Of a stretch of 57,415 nt of DNA, positions 8,834-18,686 are shown in pieces. The DNA lies in the NCBI RefSeq assembly GCF_000724545.1, contig NZ_JHBV01000010.1:1-57415 (forward strand), read 5' to 3'. Below the pieces are notes generated by a model, which saw only the letters and a program-made list of their open reading frames with translations, searched no databases and had not been told where the DNA came from. Position numbers and translations under genes: made by a program. The stretch comes from Aureispira sp. CCB-QB1. Lineage in GTDB: Bacteria; Bacteroidota; Bacteroidia; Chitinophagales; Saprospiraceae. The first letter of the stretch is position 1; every line of letters starts with the position of its first letter.

Positions 8834-9193
8834 ATGAGCATGAAGCAAATGCCTATGTATGTGTTGATGTTATGGAGTATACTTTTGATATCTTGCCAAA
8901 AAACGTCTGAGAATTTTAACAATGAAATTCCTGAAGGAACTAACTTTAGAGTAAATTATTACACAGAAGATTGTGTGGGAGAGGCGGTTCAAACCTGTTT
9001 GTTAGTTCAACAAGGAAGCTTGATTGGTAGTAACAATTGGGAATATTTTTACAGTGAAATAGATGGATTTACCTACGAAGAGGGGTATGTTTATAATCTT
9101 AATGTAAAACAAACGGCTATTGCTAATCCACCCATGGATGGTTCTAGTATAACGTACACCTTGGTAGAGGTATTGTCGAAAGAAGAACGATAA
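8834..9193 (+). CDS. DUF4377 lipoprotein
   Basis: 119 residues with a lipoprotein signal peptide (lipobox LLISC, Cys about residue 21). The mature part carries the DUF4377 pattern: DCVGEAVQTCLLV, then WEYFYSEIDGFTYEEGYVYN, then ANPPMDGSSITYTLVEVLSK. The domain is common as a small envelope lipoprotein or as the tail of HslJ-like proteins. Its function is not established. The ATG at 8834 or the next ATG two codons later is the start. It is a single gene between two minus-strand genes, with a repeat element just upstream. Confidence 0.85.
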   Translation: MSMKQMPMYVLMLWSILLISCQKTSENFNNEIPEGTNFRVNYYTEDCVGEAVQTCLLVQQGSLIGSNNWEYFYSEIDGFTYEEGYVYNLNVKQTAIANPPMDGSSITYTLVEVLSKEER

Positions 9194-9194
9194 T

Positions 9195-9231
9195 AAAAAA
9201 TGTCTTAGCAGCTCTAGGTTGCTAAGACATT
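9195..9231 (-). terminator. Terminator between DUF4377 gene and ilvE
   Basis: A 12-bp perfect stem (AATGTCTTAGCA/TGCTAAGACATT) is followed on the minus strand by a T run, which suits the end of the ilvE transcript. It can also end the plus-strand lipoprotein transcript. Confidence 0.78.
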
Positions 9232-9310
9232 GCTTTGAAAGTACTTAGAAATTGGCTTTATTTTAGACAATTTCTTGACTTATTTCGTATACTCTTTGGA
9301 TAACAGATAT

Positions 9311-10396
9311 TTATACTTTTTCTAAAATAGTAGAAACAGCAGGAGTTACCCAATCGTGGTTTTCTTCAACTGTATTTTCTTTGATATCTGTTAGTTTTTC
9401 TTTGATCATTGGACCAATCTTGCGATCTTCTATAGCTGGCAAGTCATAAACAACATCTTGATAAGAAATATCAGCAACATGAGAAACAACAGCAGCTGTT
9501 CCACTACCAAACATTTCTTTTAGTTCGCCAGTTTTATGTGCTTCAATCAATTCATCAATGCTAATAGGACGAACTTCTACTTTGATGCCCATTTCTTTTA
9601 ACAAAGTAATGATGCTGTCACGAGTTACTCCATCTAGAATTGAATCTGTTGTTGGAGGAGTTAATACTGTGTCACCAATTACGGCAAAGATGTTCATCGT
9701 ACCACATTCTTGCAAGTATTTAAACTCTAATCCATCTAACCATAAAATTTGATCAAAACCTTCTTCTTTAGCAATTTCAGCAGGTTTAAGTGTAGCGGCA
9801 TAGTTACCAGCTGCTTTAGCAAAACCAACTCCACCAGGAAATGCACGAACATATTTTTGAGCAACTAAGATACGTACAGGTTTTGGATAGTAAGGCCCTA
9901 CAGGACCTGTGAAAACAATAAATTTATAGTTTGTTGAAGCACGTACTCCTAGAGATTCATCTGAAGCAAAAATAAATGGACGAATGTACAAGGCACTACC
10001 AGCAGATTGAGGAATCCAATTTTTGTCAATAACTGTCAAAGAATTAACTGCCTCTAAGAATAATTCTTCAGGAACAGCAGGCATTCTCAAACGTTCGCTT
10101 GATTTGTTGAAACGCTGTGCGTGTTTTTTGGCGCGAAATAAAACAGGTTCGCCTGTTTGAGTGCTAATATTAGCTTTCATTCCTTCAAATACCGACTGCC
10201 CATAGTGCAAAGCCATCATGGAAGGGGCAAAGGAGATATCACCATAAGGAACAAGTTGACAATTTTGCCACTCGCCATCTATATAATCGGCCACAAACAT
10301 GTGATCAGAGAATGTTTTGCCAAAGGGGAGGTTTTCAATATCTAAGCCTTCTCTTCTAGACTTTTCGACCAACTGCACTTTTACTGGGTATTTCAT
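9311..10396 (-). CDS. ilvE: Branched-chain amino acid aminotransferase
   Basis: Class IV PLP aminotransferase (EC 2.6.1.42) that interconverts valine, leucine and isoleucine with their 2-oxo acids; cytoplasmic. At 361 residues it has the length of the eukaryote-like BCAT2 type. The motifs are MALHYGQSVFEGMKA near residue 62, ALYIRPF near 135, the Schiff-base Lys in GFAKAAGNYA (K194), and the ECGTMNIF and ILDGVTRDSI boxes near 231-261. The ATG at 10396 is preceded by an AT-rich leader of about 100 bases with a duplicated 15-mer and a good promoter. It is a single-gene unit. Confidence 0.96.
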   Translation of the reverse strand: MKYPVKVQLVEKSRREGLDIENLPFGKTFSDHMFVADYIDGEWQNCQLVPYGDISFAPSMMALHYGQSVFEGMKANISTQTGEPVLFRAKKHAQRFNKSSERLRMPAVPEELFLEAVNSLTVIDKNWIPQSAGSALYIRPFIFASDESLGVRASTNYKFIVFTGPVGPYYPKPVRILVAQKYVRAFPGGVGFAKAAGNYAATLKPAEIAKEEGFDQILWLDGLEFKYLQECGTMNIFAVIGDTVLTPPTTDSILDGVTRDSIITLLKEMGIKVEVRPISIDELIEAHKTGELKEMFGSGTAAVVSHVADISYQDVVYDLPAIEDRKIGPMIKEKLTDIKENTVEENHDWVTPAVSTILEKV

Positions 10397-10401
10397 AAGA
10401 T

Positions 10402-10467
10402 ACTAATATTATGTATTATAAAATATATATTCACACAAAATGAAAAGTGTTAACTAATATTATGTAT
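10402..10467. repeat. Duplicated 15-mer in the ilvE leader
   Basis: ACTAATATTATGTAT occurs at 10402-10416 and again at 10453-10467, 51 bases apart, between the ilvE promoter and ATG. It may be a pair of regulator sites or a simple duplication. Confidence 0.5.
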
Positions 10468-10495
10468 ATAGTTTTATCTCATTTTGATTTTCTTT

Positions 10496-10526
10496 CAAAA
10501 ATACTAAAAATTTTGCATTATTCAAA
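10496..10526 (-). promoter_or_regulatory. ilvE promoter
   Basis: On the minus strand the sequence is TTTG, 19 bases, TATTTTTG, matching the Bacteroidota consensus TTTG-N19-TAnnTTTG. It lies about 100 bases before the ilvE ATG. Confidence 0.65.
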
Positions 10527-10956
10527 ATAACAAAATTTTTGTTTATGAATAAGGTAAAGTTGTTCTGTTATTTAGAATAAAATTTTGTAGATGCTTTGAA
10601 TTGATGCAAAAGAATTATATTTTGTTATAAATAAACAAAGTGGAATTATATTCGGTTCTGAGAGTTGCGTTTTTTTTATAAAAAAAATGATTTTGCAATG
10701 GAGCTTTAACAAGCTTATGCGGGATTGTTTATTGGTTTAGGTGTTTAAAAATGGGCGTTATAGGCGGAGAAATGATAAAGTTCTTTGGGAATAATTTTTG
10801 TCAACTTTGTAACTTAGTAATTCTCCATTAAGCCTCCAAGTTAGATCGTTTTTTATAAAAAGTCCTTTTTTGAAAAAACGTTCGTTAACTGAAATATACA
10901 TTTCATTGGTTGAAAATTACATTTCGTCAAGTCTCCTCTACCTTTCAAATTTTACC
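10527..10956. other. AT-rich divergent intergenic region
   Basis: Between the ilvE promoter and the promoter of the large RHS unit. No ORF is supported. It holds a perfect T8-AT-A8 palindrome at 10670-10687 and another, TTTTTTATAAAAA, at 10849-10861 that forms part of a larger inverted repeat (CGTTTTTT ... AAAAAACG, 10847-10880). Confidence 0.5.
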
Positions 10957-10988
10957 TTTGAATTAAAAGTATAATTGGGGTATCTTTG
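10957..10988 (+). promoter_or_regulatory. Promoter of the RHS toxin unit
   Basis: TTTG (10957-10960), 20 bases, TATCTTTG (10981-10988): a full match to the Bacteroidota consensus, 48 bases before the first ATG of the unit. Confidence 0.72.
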
Positions 10989-11036
10989 TGATAAGATTTA
11001 AATAAACTCAATTTAATAAAACCAAATTTATAACTC

Positions 11037-11579
11037 ATGAAATTATCTACAGTATTGCAAATACTATTTGCAATAACTATAACATCATGGATGTTATGGT
11101 TAACTATTGGAAGTGCAACTCAACCTAAAGTTGCCTATGTTCACTCAGAATATCTTTTTGAAAAGTATCTAGGAACAATAGAATCATACAAGACATTAGA
11201 AGCCAAAAATCAACAATGGGGGACTAATTTGGATTCTCTATCCAAATCTTACCGAGCAACATTTGCTAGTTACGAGACCAAGCAAGAAGCACTAGACGAA
11301 AAAGAAAAAGAGGCACTAGGGTACAAACTCCGTCAACAAGAAGCCGCCTTCAATAATTATCATCAATCGGTAGAAAAGATGAAATTAGAGGAAGACCAAA
11401 AATTGACGCAAGCGGTCATTAAACAGATGGATGCTTATTTAAAAGAGTATGCTCTAGAGAATGGTTACGATCTGATTATTGGAGCAGGAGGGACGAGTAG
11501 CTTGGTCTATGGAGGTGAAAATTATGATGTAACTGAAAGTGCTTTAACCTTCATAAATAAAAAATATCGTGGTGAATAA
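11037..11579 (+). CDS. OmpH/Skp family chaperone-like protein
   Basis: 180 residues. An N-terminal hydrophobic segment (about 7-26) acts as signal peptide or anchor. Then VAYVHSEYLFEKY, a long charged coiled coil (about 50-130) and a closing beta/helix part (YALENGYDLIIGAGGTSSLV) give the standard order of the OmpH/Skp family (PF03938). Skp holds unfolded outer-membrane and secreted proteins in the periplasm. Here the gene is the first of a unit encoding several giant exported proteins, so a dedicated holdase role is a reasonable inference. It overlaps the next gene by 11 bases, which implies co-translation. Confidence 0.87.
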   Translation: MKLSTVLQILFAITITSWMLWLTIGSATQPKVAYVHSEYLFEKYLGTIESYKTLEAKNQQWGTNLDSLSKSYRATFASYETKQEALDEKEKEALGYKLRQQEAAFNNYHQSVEKMKLEEDQKLTQAVIKQMDAYLKEYALENGYDLIIGAGGTSSLVYGGENYDVTESALTFINKKYRGE

Positions 11580-12198
11580 ACAACTAGGTGCCATGGCATT
11601 GCTATTTGTGACGTGTTGTCTTTTGGGATGCCATCAGTCCATCAATAACCTAAAGGAGTACTATCAGTATCTCAATACACCAAGTAATGGTTTGATAAAA
11701 TTGAAAAGTATCGGTTCGATGGCATTTAGTATGAAATATTTGCCTTCAGATCTATATCTGTATAAGACCATGATGGATTCTCCTAATCTATCAATAGACA
11801 GTCTAAAAAAGGAATACGACTCTAGTCTTAATTTTATCCTCAAGATAGCGCCTTCCGAAGAATCAGATGCTCAATTTGATGTAATGACAGAGACAGTTAG
11901 CTCTCTGGCTGAATTTCAGGAACAAACGCTTACGGTCAACTTTGATCTGCAAAAATTTATTTACTTAAAGCTTGGCGACCAAAAAATTAAACCTGTTTTA
12001 GTAGAGGCAGAAAATGTCTATGGTTTGACCAAACACCGTTTGATCAATATTGTTTTTGCCAAGGATGAATTCGAGGAACTTTGGAACCGTGAAGACAAAA
12101 TTGATTTGGTCTTTAACGATGAGATTTATAATACAGGGAAACATCATTTTCTTTTTGATAAAAGTGATTTTCTGAGCATACCCAAATTAGAATATTAA
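11569..12198 (+). CDS. Lipoprotein of unknown function in the RHS unit
   Basis: About 209 residues. The start is a GTG (11569 or 11572) overlapping the end of the chaperone gene; an ATG at 11593 would still leave a short signal peptide. The signal ends in the lipobox LLGC. The mature part is mixed alpha/beta, charged and without any motif I know. Position between a Skp-like chaperone and the first giant protein suggests an envelope accessory or anchoring role. No function can be claimed. Confidence 0.75.
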   Translation: MVNKQLGAMALLFVTCCLLGCHQSINNLKEYYQYLNTPSNGLIKLKSIGSMAFSMKYLPSDLYLYKTMMDSPNLSIDSLKKEYDSSLNFILKIAPSEESDAQFDVMTETVSSLAEFQEQTLTVNFDLQKFIYLKLGDQKIKPVLVEAENVYGLTKHRLINIVFAKDEFEELWNREDKIDLVFNDEIYNTGKHHFLFDKSDFLSIPKLEY

Positions 12199-12232
12199 AT
12201 AGAATTAAACCAAATACCTAATCAACTAAATT

Positions 12233-15200
12233 ATGATCCAGCAAACAAGAGCTTTCAAACAGAAAGTTGCTTTCACCCTTGTCTTGTTCATGGTTTTTGA
12301 AGTTACTTATCCTACGGCGGCATTAGCACTAACAGGAGGACCTCAACAACCTGAATTTGAGAAATTTACTCCCGTAGCAACAACCGATATGGTCAATTCA
12401 CTGACGGGTGATTTTCAATACAACCTACCCGTACTCAATATTCCTGGAGCGGACGGGGGAGGTTATGCGCTTTCTTTGTCTTATAATGCCAACCCTTCCA
12501 TGGATTCCGAAGCATCGTGGGTTGGCGCTAATTGGACACTAAACCCTGGGGCTTTGATACGAAGCAAAAGCGGCTTGCCAGACGATTACAAAGGAAAAGT
12601 CAAAGAGTATAATGTGATTAAACCAAGTTTTTCGTTCTCTCGTACTCAGGGAGGTTCGGTAAGTGTTGGTTTTGGAGAGGACAATGCTAACAGTATAGGG
12701 GTGTCTTCAAACATAACTCATACTTGGAATAATTACTCTGGTTATGGAGATTCTAAATACATTGGTCTTTCAACCAATATTCCTATCGACTTGTCGGTAG
12801 GAGTTACCTTTGGAGGAAGGGACGCTACTTTTTCGGCGAATGTAACGATTGGACCCAAGCTAGAAGCCTTTACAAAACAAGCTAAAGACAACTTAAAAGA
12901 TGTTAAAGGAGCTGGTGCTTGGGGAAAAAGAACCTTGTTGAATATAGCGGAATCGAATGAATTAAGATTGAATGTGGGAACATCTGGTCAATTTGGAATT
13001 TTTGGACAAGTAAATAGTTCTGTTGCGGCTTCTGTAAAGCCTCATCGAGCAATGAGTTATACGTTTGGAGGTACGGCACAGGCACTTCTAGGACCCGTTA
13101 CGGCTGCTTATAATAGAAGCGAAACAGCCACCTTGCAGGTCAATAAACCAGTAGTCGATTACCATGCCTATGGGTATATGTATAACCCTAATCATGGTAC
13201 GCATGATTACCATGCTCGACAAGCGACACCAGAACACGTTATGAGTGATTATGGAATAGAAAAAAATTCTAACTTCTCTGCTCGTGATAATATCATAGGG
13301 ATTGTTCATAATAATGCTGATCAATTTAATGCGATTGGTGAGGGTATTTCAGGTTCTTATAGAATGCATCACAAAAAAGTGGGGCATTATTATTCAGATT
13401 GGGCTGCTGACGGTCGATCTAGAAATGTTTCTGTCGTTCCTAATATTACAGGTGGTGCTGGTTTTGTGTTGTCTGAAGGAGCAACAGGAGTTGGTTTTAA
13501 GATTGGTGCTAATTTCCAGTTTGAAAATAGAACAAAAACAGAGTCAAGAATGTGGTTGGTTCGCCCCAATTCTTGGGGAATGGGAACCAATGTGGATGCT
13601 AAGCAATTTGAAGACCCCAGTGCTCCAACCGAATTGCCCTTTTTTAAGGCTAAGAATGATGTTGGGGGAGCTTTGCTTTATGTACATCCAGATCGATTGG
13701 ATGATGCCGTGAGGGAGTATCGTGGTGGTTTTATGGGTACGATAGCAACTTCTGATAATTATGGTAATCCTGTGGTTGATGGTGATTTAATTTCGTTTGA
13801 GCGACCACATGTGAGTCAGTTTATTGAGGATTCAAAGCATGCTGGTAGCGATTATTACAAAGGCGGTTCAGGAAATATGGAATACGTTTTGAATTCGGAC
13901 TTAGTAGGAACGCATCCTAGTTATGATGACATTAGCCCAACAAAGGCCTTTGATAAACATCAACGAGTTTTACAATACTTAGATTCTGATCCATTTACCA
14001 ACACCGCACCAGTCTTGGGAAATGGTTCTGTCGCCAATTCAGAATTGTCAGAGCATATTGCCCAAATAAAAGTTTGGAACCCAAACGGGGTTAAATACAC
14101 CTATGGATTACCTGTTTATGTTCGAGATGAAGCCAATTTCACTTATGGAATCGACTTAAATGCTTCGTCTATTGGGAATGAATATGGTTGTTCTGCACAA
14201 AGACCTACCAAGCTAGAAAATAACAATATTGTGTATCCAATGGTGAGCGAAGGTTCGACAGGAGACTCAGAAAGAAATCTTAAAATCAAGCAAGGGCAAC
14301 AATTAGAAGAATGGTATGCCAACTCCTACTTGATGACTCAAATTACAACGCCTGATTATGTTGATTTGACAGGGGATGGGGCAACAGAAGATGACTTTGG
14401 AGGATATACTCGTTTTGATTATCGACGTTGGGTTAAAAATAAAGATCATAGTGGAGACCATATGAACAATTGGTACCGATTTAGAGCACCTTATACAGGA
14501 TTGAAATACAATCCTGGAGAGCATGCCAAGAAGAGTGATGACATTGGTTCGGTGTCGCATGGTTATCGAGAAATGTATTATTTAAACGGAATAGAGACAA
14601 AGTCTCATGTGGCTATCTTTATTACCAACAAATCAGATGGTTTAGAAGATTTTAAGCAGTTTGGGATTGAAAGTGCCGATTTTAATGGTTCTGGCGATAC
14701 TCGTAATGATGGTTTAGGACAAGTTATGGAAACACCGAATACTGAACCACTGGGGTTTGGTCCTTCAGATGTGAACCGTTCTAGTGTGCCTAGCTATGGT
14801 TGTTATCCTGGTGCTAACTATACCAGAAATGGTTATGCCTTGAATAGCAAAGATGCCAAAGACCTTTTTCAAGATGTAGAAAAATTAGAAAAAATTGTTC
14901 TTTTTGCTAAGAGTGATTTGACAAAACCATTGGTGACTACTTGTTTGGAGTACGATTACTCAGCATGGGAGAATATTCCTAACAATAGCCAAACACAAGC
15001 TTGTAACCCAGGGAATGGTAGCAACAAAGGGAAATTAACCCTTAAAAAAGTTTGGTTTGAATATGAGGGTGTCAGAAAACATAAGGTAAGCCCTTATGAA
15101 TTTGAATACGAATATGCTAAGGTGAAAGGAAGCAATCCATCTATTGCTCAGGAGGTTTTAAATCGTTATCCAGCGATTTTTGATCCTGCGCAAGGAGGAG

Positions 15201-18200
15201 ACTGGCCAACAGCAGGCGCGACAAGTTTGGCGGAAACACCTTATTATAACCAACATGCAATCGACAGATGGGGAAATTTAGCGTATGATGGCGAACAACG
15301 TCGATTTGACTATAAACATTGGCTCTATCAAGGAGTTTATGACAATACACAGGGCTATGATCCCGCTGCTTGGATGTTGAAGCAAATAAAATTGCCTTCT
15401 GGTGGTGAGATTCATATTCAATACGAAGAAAAAACGTACCAAAAAGTACAAGACAAACAGGCTTTGGCAATGGTGAGTTTGTTAGATGGTATTTCTGTAG
15501 ATGATAGCAACGATGGAACCAAGAACAAATTCTACTTAAATTTAGAAGATTTAGGGATGGAGGGCAATACCCCTAAGAAGGAAGAATTGGTGCGATTGAT
15601 CAAAGATTTGTACATGCAAGATTCGGATCCTTTGTCTGTCGATTATGGCTTTAAATTAAAAACCAAAGCAGGGAAAAAGGACGATCGAATTTATTTCAAG
15701 TTTAAATATGAGTTGGAAGAAGGCTCGGCAGAAGAATATATTTCAGGTTATGGAGTTGTTAGAGAAGTTGGGATTGATAATAACAACGATAAAGTATACT
15801 TGTCGATAGGAAATGCTTTGGACAAACCTAATTTTGTAGATCGAAAGGATATACCTCGCCAGTTGTGTTACGACCACATTACAGCGAATAATTATGGCAA
15901 CTATGATTTTGATTATGCTGGTGCAGCCTATGACTTTTTACCTTCTGAAGCCAATTCTCATTCAAGGTATGATAATTTTAAAGCAGAGGTAGAGGGTACT
16001 GGGAATCCTATTTATACTTATGGTAATCATGTAGATGATGCTGGGTTTACGTCCATGCAAACGGACTTTACAACAAAAGAGTATCCCGACTATGCAGCCA
16101 ATAGCACTTGTAAATCGATTAACTATGCCCATTCATTTATAAGAGTTCCTATGGTTACACCTAAAAGAGGAGGAGGGGTTCGTGTTAAACGAGTGTTGAT
16201 GTACGATGATGGGATGGAATCGGGCGATGCTCAGTTGTTTGGAATGGAGTATGACTATGTGAAGGAAGATGGTACTTGTAGCGGTGTGGCAACGAATGAA
16301 CCTGGTGAAGGGAGAGAGGAAAATGCCTTGATTTATTATGAAAAGCGCAAAGATACCAATCCTTTTCTCAAGATATTTGCAGGTGAAGATCGCAAAGAGG
16401 GTGAAATGCCTTATGGTGAGTTTTTGTTGCCTCCGCCATCTGTCAATTATAGTAGGGTGGTTGTGTCTAGTATTTACAAAGGCACTCAACAAAACGAAGG
16501 GTTTTCGGTAAAAGAGTATTTTACGACAGAAGACTATCCGACCAATATGCGTTTTGATGACCCTAAATTTGGAATTTTGGAAGGCTTTAAGAGCGTTCAA
16601 AAAACAGAATTGGGAAGTGGTTTCCCTTCTATTGAAGATGTTCGTTTGAATTATCGTAGAGAATCCTTTTTGCCACTAAGTTTGGGCTTGTTTAATTACA
16701 ATAGACATTTCCGTTGGATGACCCAAGCTTTTATGTTCATTCAGACCGATATGAATGGAAAGGTTAAATCAGAACAAACTTATGCTGGTGTTTATAATCG
16801 GGATTATTTTGCAAACCCTACAGCAGCTACGGATACAGATATTAGTTTGACTTCTAAGACGACTTATGAGTACATTGAACCAGGTGAAAAAGCAAAAATT
16901 TTAACGCACAATGGTTCAAGCTATGAGTTGCAAGAACAGCACTTAGGAGTAGAAGACGATGTGACGATGGCCGCCCAAGCTGTTTATGAAGAATCCTTTA
17001 GTTCGGGCATGAATTTGAGTTTTTTAATTGCTTATTTTGGTGGAATCAGTGTTTCTCCTAGTCTTGGATTAAATTTCTCCTTTGGAGAACGAGGGATGGC
17101 AAGGCATATGACAACTCGAATCTTAAGTTTCCCCTCTGTGCTAAAGTCGATAACGACTGAAATGAACAAATCCATTTCTAAAGTGGAACATTTGGCTTAT
17201 TCTGATTTGACGGGAACGCCAATTTTGACCAAAACTACGGATGGCTACGATCGAAATGTAGTTGTAGGACCAACGGGCGTTCAAGAGCACGATGGCTCAA
17301 TTTACAAATGGAATATCCCTGCTGCTTGGTTTTATAATGAGATGGGGAAAAAATCAGTTGATCCGAATAATACAAACCAGTTAATGGCGACTGTTGGGTC
17401 GGTAACATCTTATGGTGCTGATGGAAATCCTATTGCCTCGAATATTAATACTTGGGCAACTAATCCTACAGGTGTTCTATCTGCTTCCGCAGTAACTTTG
17501 AGCAAAACGGATGCAAATGCAGCCAAGTGGTTCGATGAAACGGCAGGAAGTCAAGATCCTTTGATTCTAGAATATGCTCCAAGTGCTAGCAACCCGCATT
17601 TAGTTGCCGAGCAATTAAATAAGTTGTATCGAGTGTTTGAAACTTATGTTTATGATCCAACCACAGGGGCTTCTTCAGCCAATGACAATGGAACAAACAA
17701 TTGGGGGCAAGCGAATCAAAAAACATATAAGAGTGGTATCAACGACCATTTTACAATGTTTGACTGGACGGGATCGAACCCTGATTGGACTGCTGTTACA
17801 AGAGTCAACAAATATTCGCCCAATGGTTATTCTTTAGAGGAGTTGGACTTGATTGCAGAGGTACCAAGTGCCGCGAAGTATGGCTATAAGAAGTACCTAA
17901 GTACCGCCATTGCTCAAAATGCTACTTATAATACGATTGGTTTTGAAAGTTTTGAGGATGAAAAGTTTGCTAATGCGACAACGCCTCATCCAAGCTTAGT
18001 TAATGGTGGTCATGCAGGAAAATATGCCCTAACGTTAACGAATACTCCCATTACTATTATTGATAATTTAAAGGTAAATAATAGAGTGACAAATCCTGAT
18101 TTAGGGAATGGGTTAATGGTCAGACTTTGGGCTAGAAACGAACTAGTGGGGAGTGCCAATAGAATTAAATTTTCAGGAGCGAAACACATCGATGTTAAAT

Positions 18201-18613
18201 TGACTAGTGGTGGCACTACGTTTTCTCCCAATGCAGGGGAAAAAGTTATAGCTCAAGTAGGAGAATGGTTGTTGTTAGAATATGTATTTGAACCAGCCAA
18301 CTTATCGGCTTCGAATAATATTTACGAGCTAAAAATGAATGTAACAGGTTCTGATGCGAATGGCAATACATTGACGACATTGACAATTGATGATGTTAGA
18401 ATTCAACCCATTAATTCGGAAATGACGACCCATGTTTATGATAACAAGTCCTTTAAGTTAATTGCTACTTTTGGTTCAGAACATTTTGGTGCTTTTTATC
18501 AATACAATGGCGAAGGAGATTTGATTAGAACTTTAATCGAAACAGAAAGAGGAATGAAAACAATTCAAGAAAATCAAGGAAATAGTCCTTTGACACATCA
18601 ACCTCTTAAGTAG
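12233..18613 (+). CDS. Giant exported RHS-associated protein (2126 residues)
   Basis: It starts with a Sec signal peptide (residues about 10-34, ending AALALTGG). Residues about 50-125 hold the conserved block VNSLTGDFQYNLPVLNIPG, SLSYNANPSMDSEASWVGAN and WTLNPGALIRSKSGLPDDYK, the shared N-terminal module of Bacteroidota proteins encoded in front of RHS genes and reminiscent of the SpvB/TcB start. The long middle is beta-rich with many Tyr/Asp-Tyr pairs. The last 80 residues (THVYDNKSFKLIATFG ... FYQYNGEGDLIRTLIETERG) are YD-repeat-like. It has no T9SS sorting domain, Hint or toxin part. I infer a shell component that works with the two other large proteins downstream, as TcB does with TcC. 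The family assignment is fairly sure; the role is inference. Confidence 0.83.
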   Translation: MIQQTRAFKQKVAFTLVLFMVFEVTYPTAALALTGGPQQPEFEKFTPVATTDMVNSLTGDFQYNLPVLNIPGADGGGYALSLSYNANPSMDSEASWVGANWTLNPGALIRSKSGLPDDYKGKVKEYNVIKPSFSFSRTQGGSVSVGFGEDNANSIGVSSNITHTWNNYSGYGDSKYIGLSTNIPIDLSVGVTFGGRDATFSANVTIGPKLEAFTKQAKDNLKDVKGAGAWGKRTLLNIAESNELRLNVGTSGQFGIFGQVNSSVAASVKPHRAMSYTFGGTAQALLGPVTAAYNRSETATLQVNKPVVDYHAYGYMYNPNHGTHDYHARQATPEHVMSDYGIEKNSNFSARDNIIGIVHNNADQFNAIGEGISGSYRMHHKKVGHYYSDWAADGRSRNVSVVPNITGGAGFVLSEGATGVGFKIGANFQFENRTKTESRMWLVRPNSWGMGTNVDAKQFEDPSAPTELPFFKAKNDVGGALLYVHPDRLDDAVREYRGGFMGTIATSDNYGNPVVDGDLISFERPHVSQFIEDSKHAGSDYYKGGSGNMEYVLNSDLVGTHPSYDDISPTKAFDKHQRVLQYLDSDPFTNTAPVLGNGSVANSELSEHIAQIKVWNPNGVKYTYGLPVYVRDEANFTYGIDLNASSIGNEYGCSAQRPTKLENNNIVYPMVSEGSTGDSERNLKIKQGQQLEEWYANSYLMTQITTPDYVDLTGDGATEDDFGGYTRFDYRRWVKNKDHSGDHMNNWYRFRAPYTGLKYNPGEHAKKSDDIGSVSHGYREMYYLNGIETKSHVAIFITNKSDGLEDFKQFGIESADFNGSGDTRNDGLGQVMETPNTEPLGFGPSDVNRSSVPSYGCYPGANYTRNGYALNSKDAKDLFQDVEKLEKIVLFAKSDLTKPLVTTCLEYDYSAWENIPNNSQTQACNPGNGSNKGKLTLKKVWFEYEGVRKHKVSPYEFEYEYAKVKGSNPSIAQEVLNRYPAIFDPAQGGDWPTAGATSLAETPYYNQHAIDRWGNLAYDGEQRRFDYKHWLYQGVYDNTQGYDPAAWMLKQIKLPSGGEIHIQYEEKTYQKVQDKQALAMVSLLDGISVDDSNDGTKNKFYLNLEDLGMEGNTPKKEELVRLIKDLYMQDSDPLSVDYGFKLKTKAGKKDDRIYFKFKYELEEGSAEEYISGYGVVREVGIDNNNDKVYLSIGNALDKPNFVDRKDIPRQLCYDHITANNYGNYDFDYAGAAYDFLPSEANSHSRYDNFKAEVEGTGNPIYTYGNHVDDAGFTSMQTDFTTKEYPDYAANSTCKSINYAHSFIRVPMVTPKRGGGVRVKRVLMYDDGMESGDAQLFGMEYDYVKEDGTCSGVATNEPGEGREENALIYYEKRKDTNPFLKIFAGEDRKEGEMPYGEFLLPPPSVNYSRVVVSSIYKGTQQNEGFSVKEYFTTEDYPTNMRFDDPKFGILEGFKSVQKTELGSGFPSIEDVRLNYRRESFLPLSLGLFNYNRHFRWMTQAFMFIQTDMNGKVKSEQTYAGVYNRDYFANPTAATDTDISLTSKTTYEYIEPGEKAKILTHNGSSYELQEQHLGVEDDVTMAAQAVYEESFSSGMNLSFLIAYFGGISVSPSLGLNFSFGERGMARHMTTRILSFPSVLKSITTEMNKSISKVEHLAYSDLTGTPILTKTTDGYDRNVVVGPTGVQEHDGSIYKWNIPAAWFYNEMGKKSVDPNNTNQLMATVGSVTSYGADGNPIASNINTWATNPTGVLSASAVTLSKTDANAAKWFDETAGSQDPLILEYAPSASNPHLVAEQLNKLYRVFETYVYDPTTGASSANDNGTNNWGQANQKTYKSGINDHFTMFDWTGSNPDWTAVTRVNKYSPNGYSLEELDLIAEVPSAAKYGYKKYLSTAIAQNATYNTIGFESFEDEKFANATTPHPSLVNGGHAGKYALTLTNTPITIIDNLKVNNRVTNPDLGNGLMVRLWARNELVGSANRIKFSGAKHIDVKLTSGGTTFSPNAGEKVIAQVGEWLLLEYVFEPANLSASNNIYELKMNVTGSDANGNTLTTLTIDDVRIQPINSEMTTHVYDNKSFKLIATFGSEHFGAFYQYNGEGDLIRTLIETERGMKTIQENQGNSPLTHQPLK

Positions 18614-18619
18614 AAATAT

Positions 18620-18652
18620 AAATAGTACAAGTGCTAAATGCTTGTACTATTT
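18620..18652 (+). promoter_or_regulatory. Hairpin between two genes of the RHS unit
   Basis: A 12-bp perfect stem (AAATAGTACAAG/CTTGTACTATTT) with a 9-base loop starts 7 bases after the stop of the 2126-residue gene. It is followed only by a mixed T-rich stretch (ATTCCTTTG), so it looks like a leaky terminator or an RNA-processing/stabilising hairpin and not a full stop. Confidence 0.6.
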
Positions 18653-18686
18653 ATTCCTTTGTTTAATCGAGAATAAATTATATATC

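Noticed and set aside
16133-16600. 155-codon frame on the minus strand inside the 2126-residue gene
   Set aside because: Complete overlap with a well-supported gene, and composition of an antisense shadow; no signal or motif.
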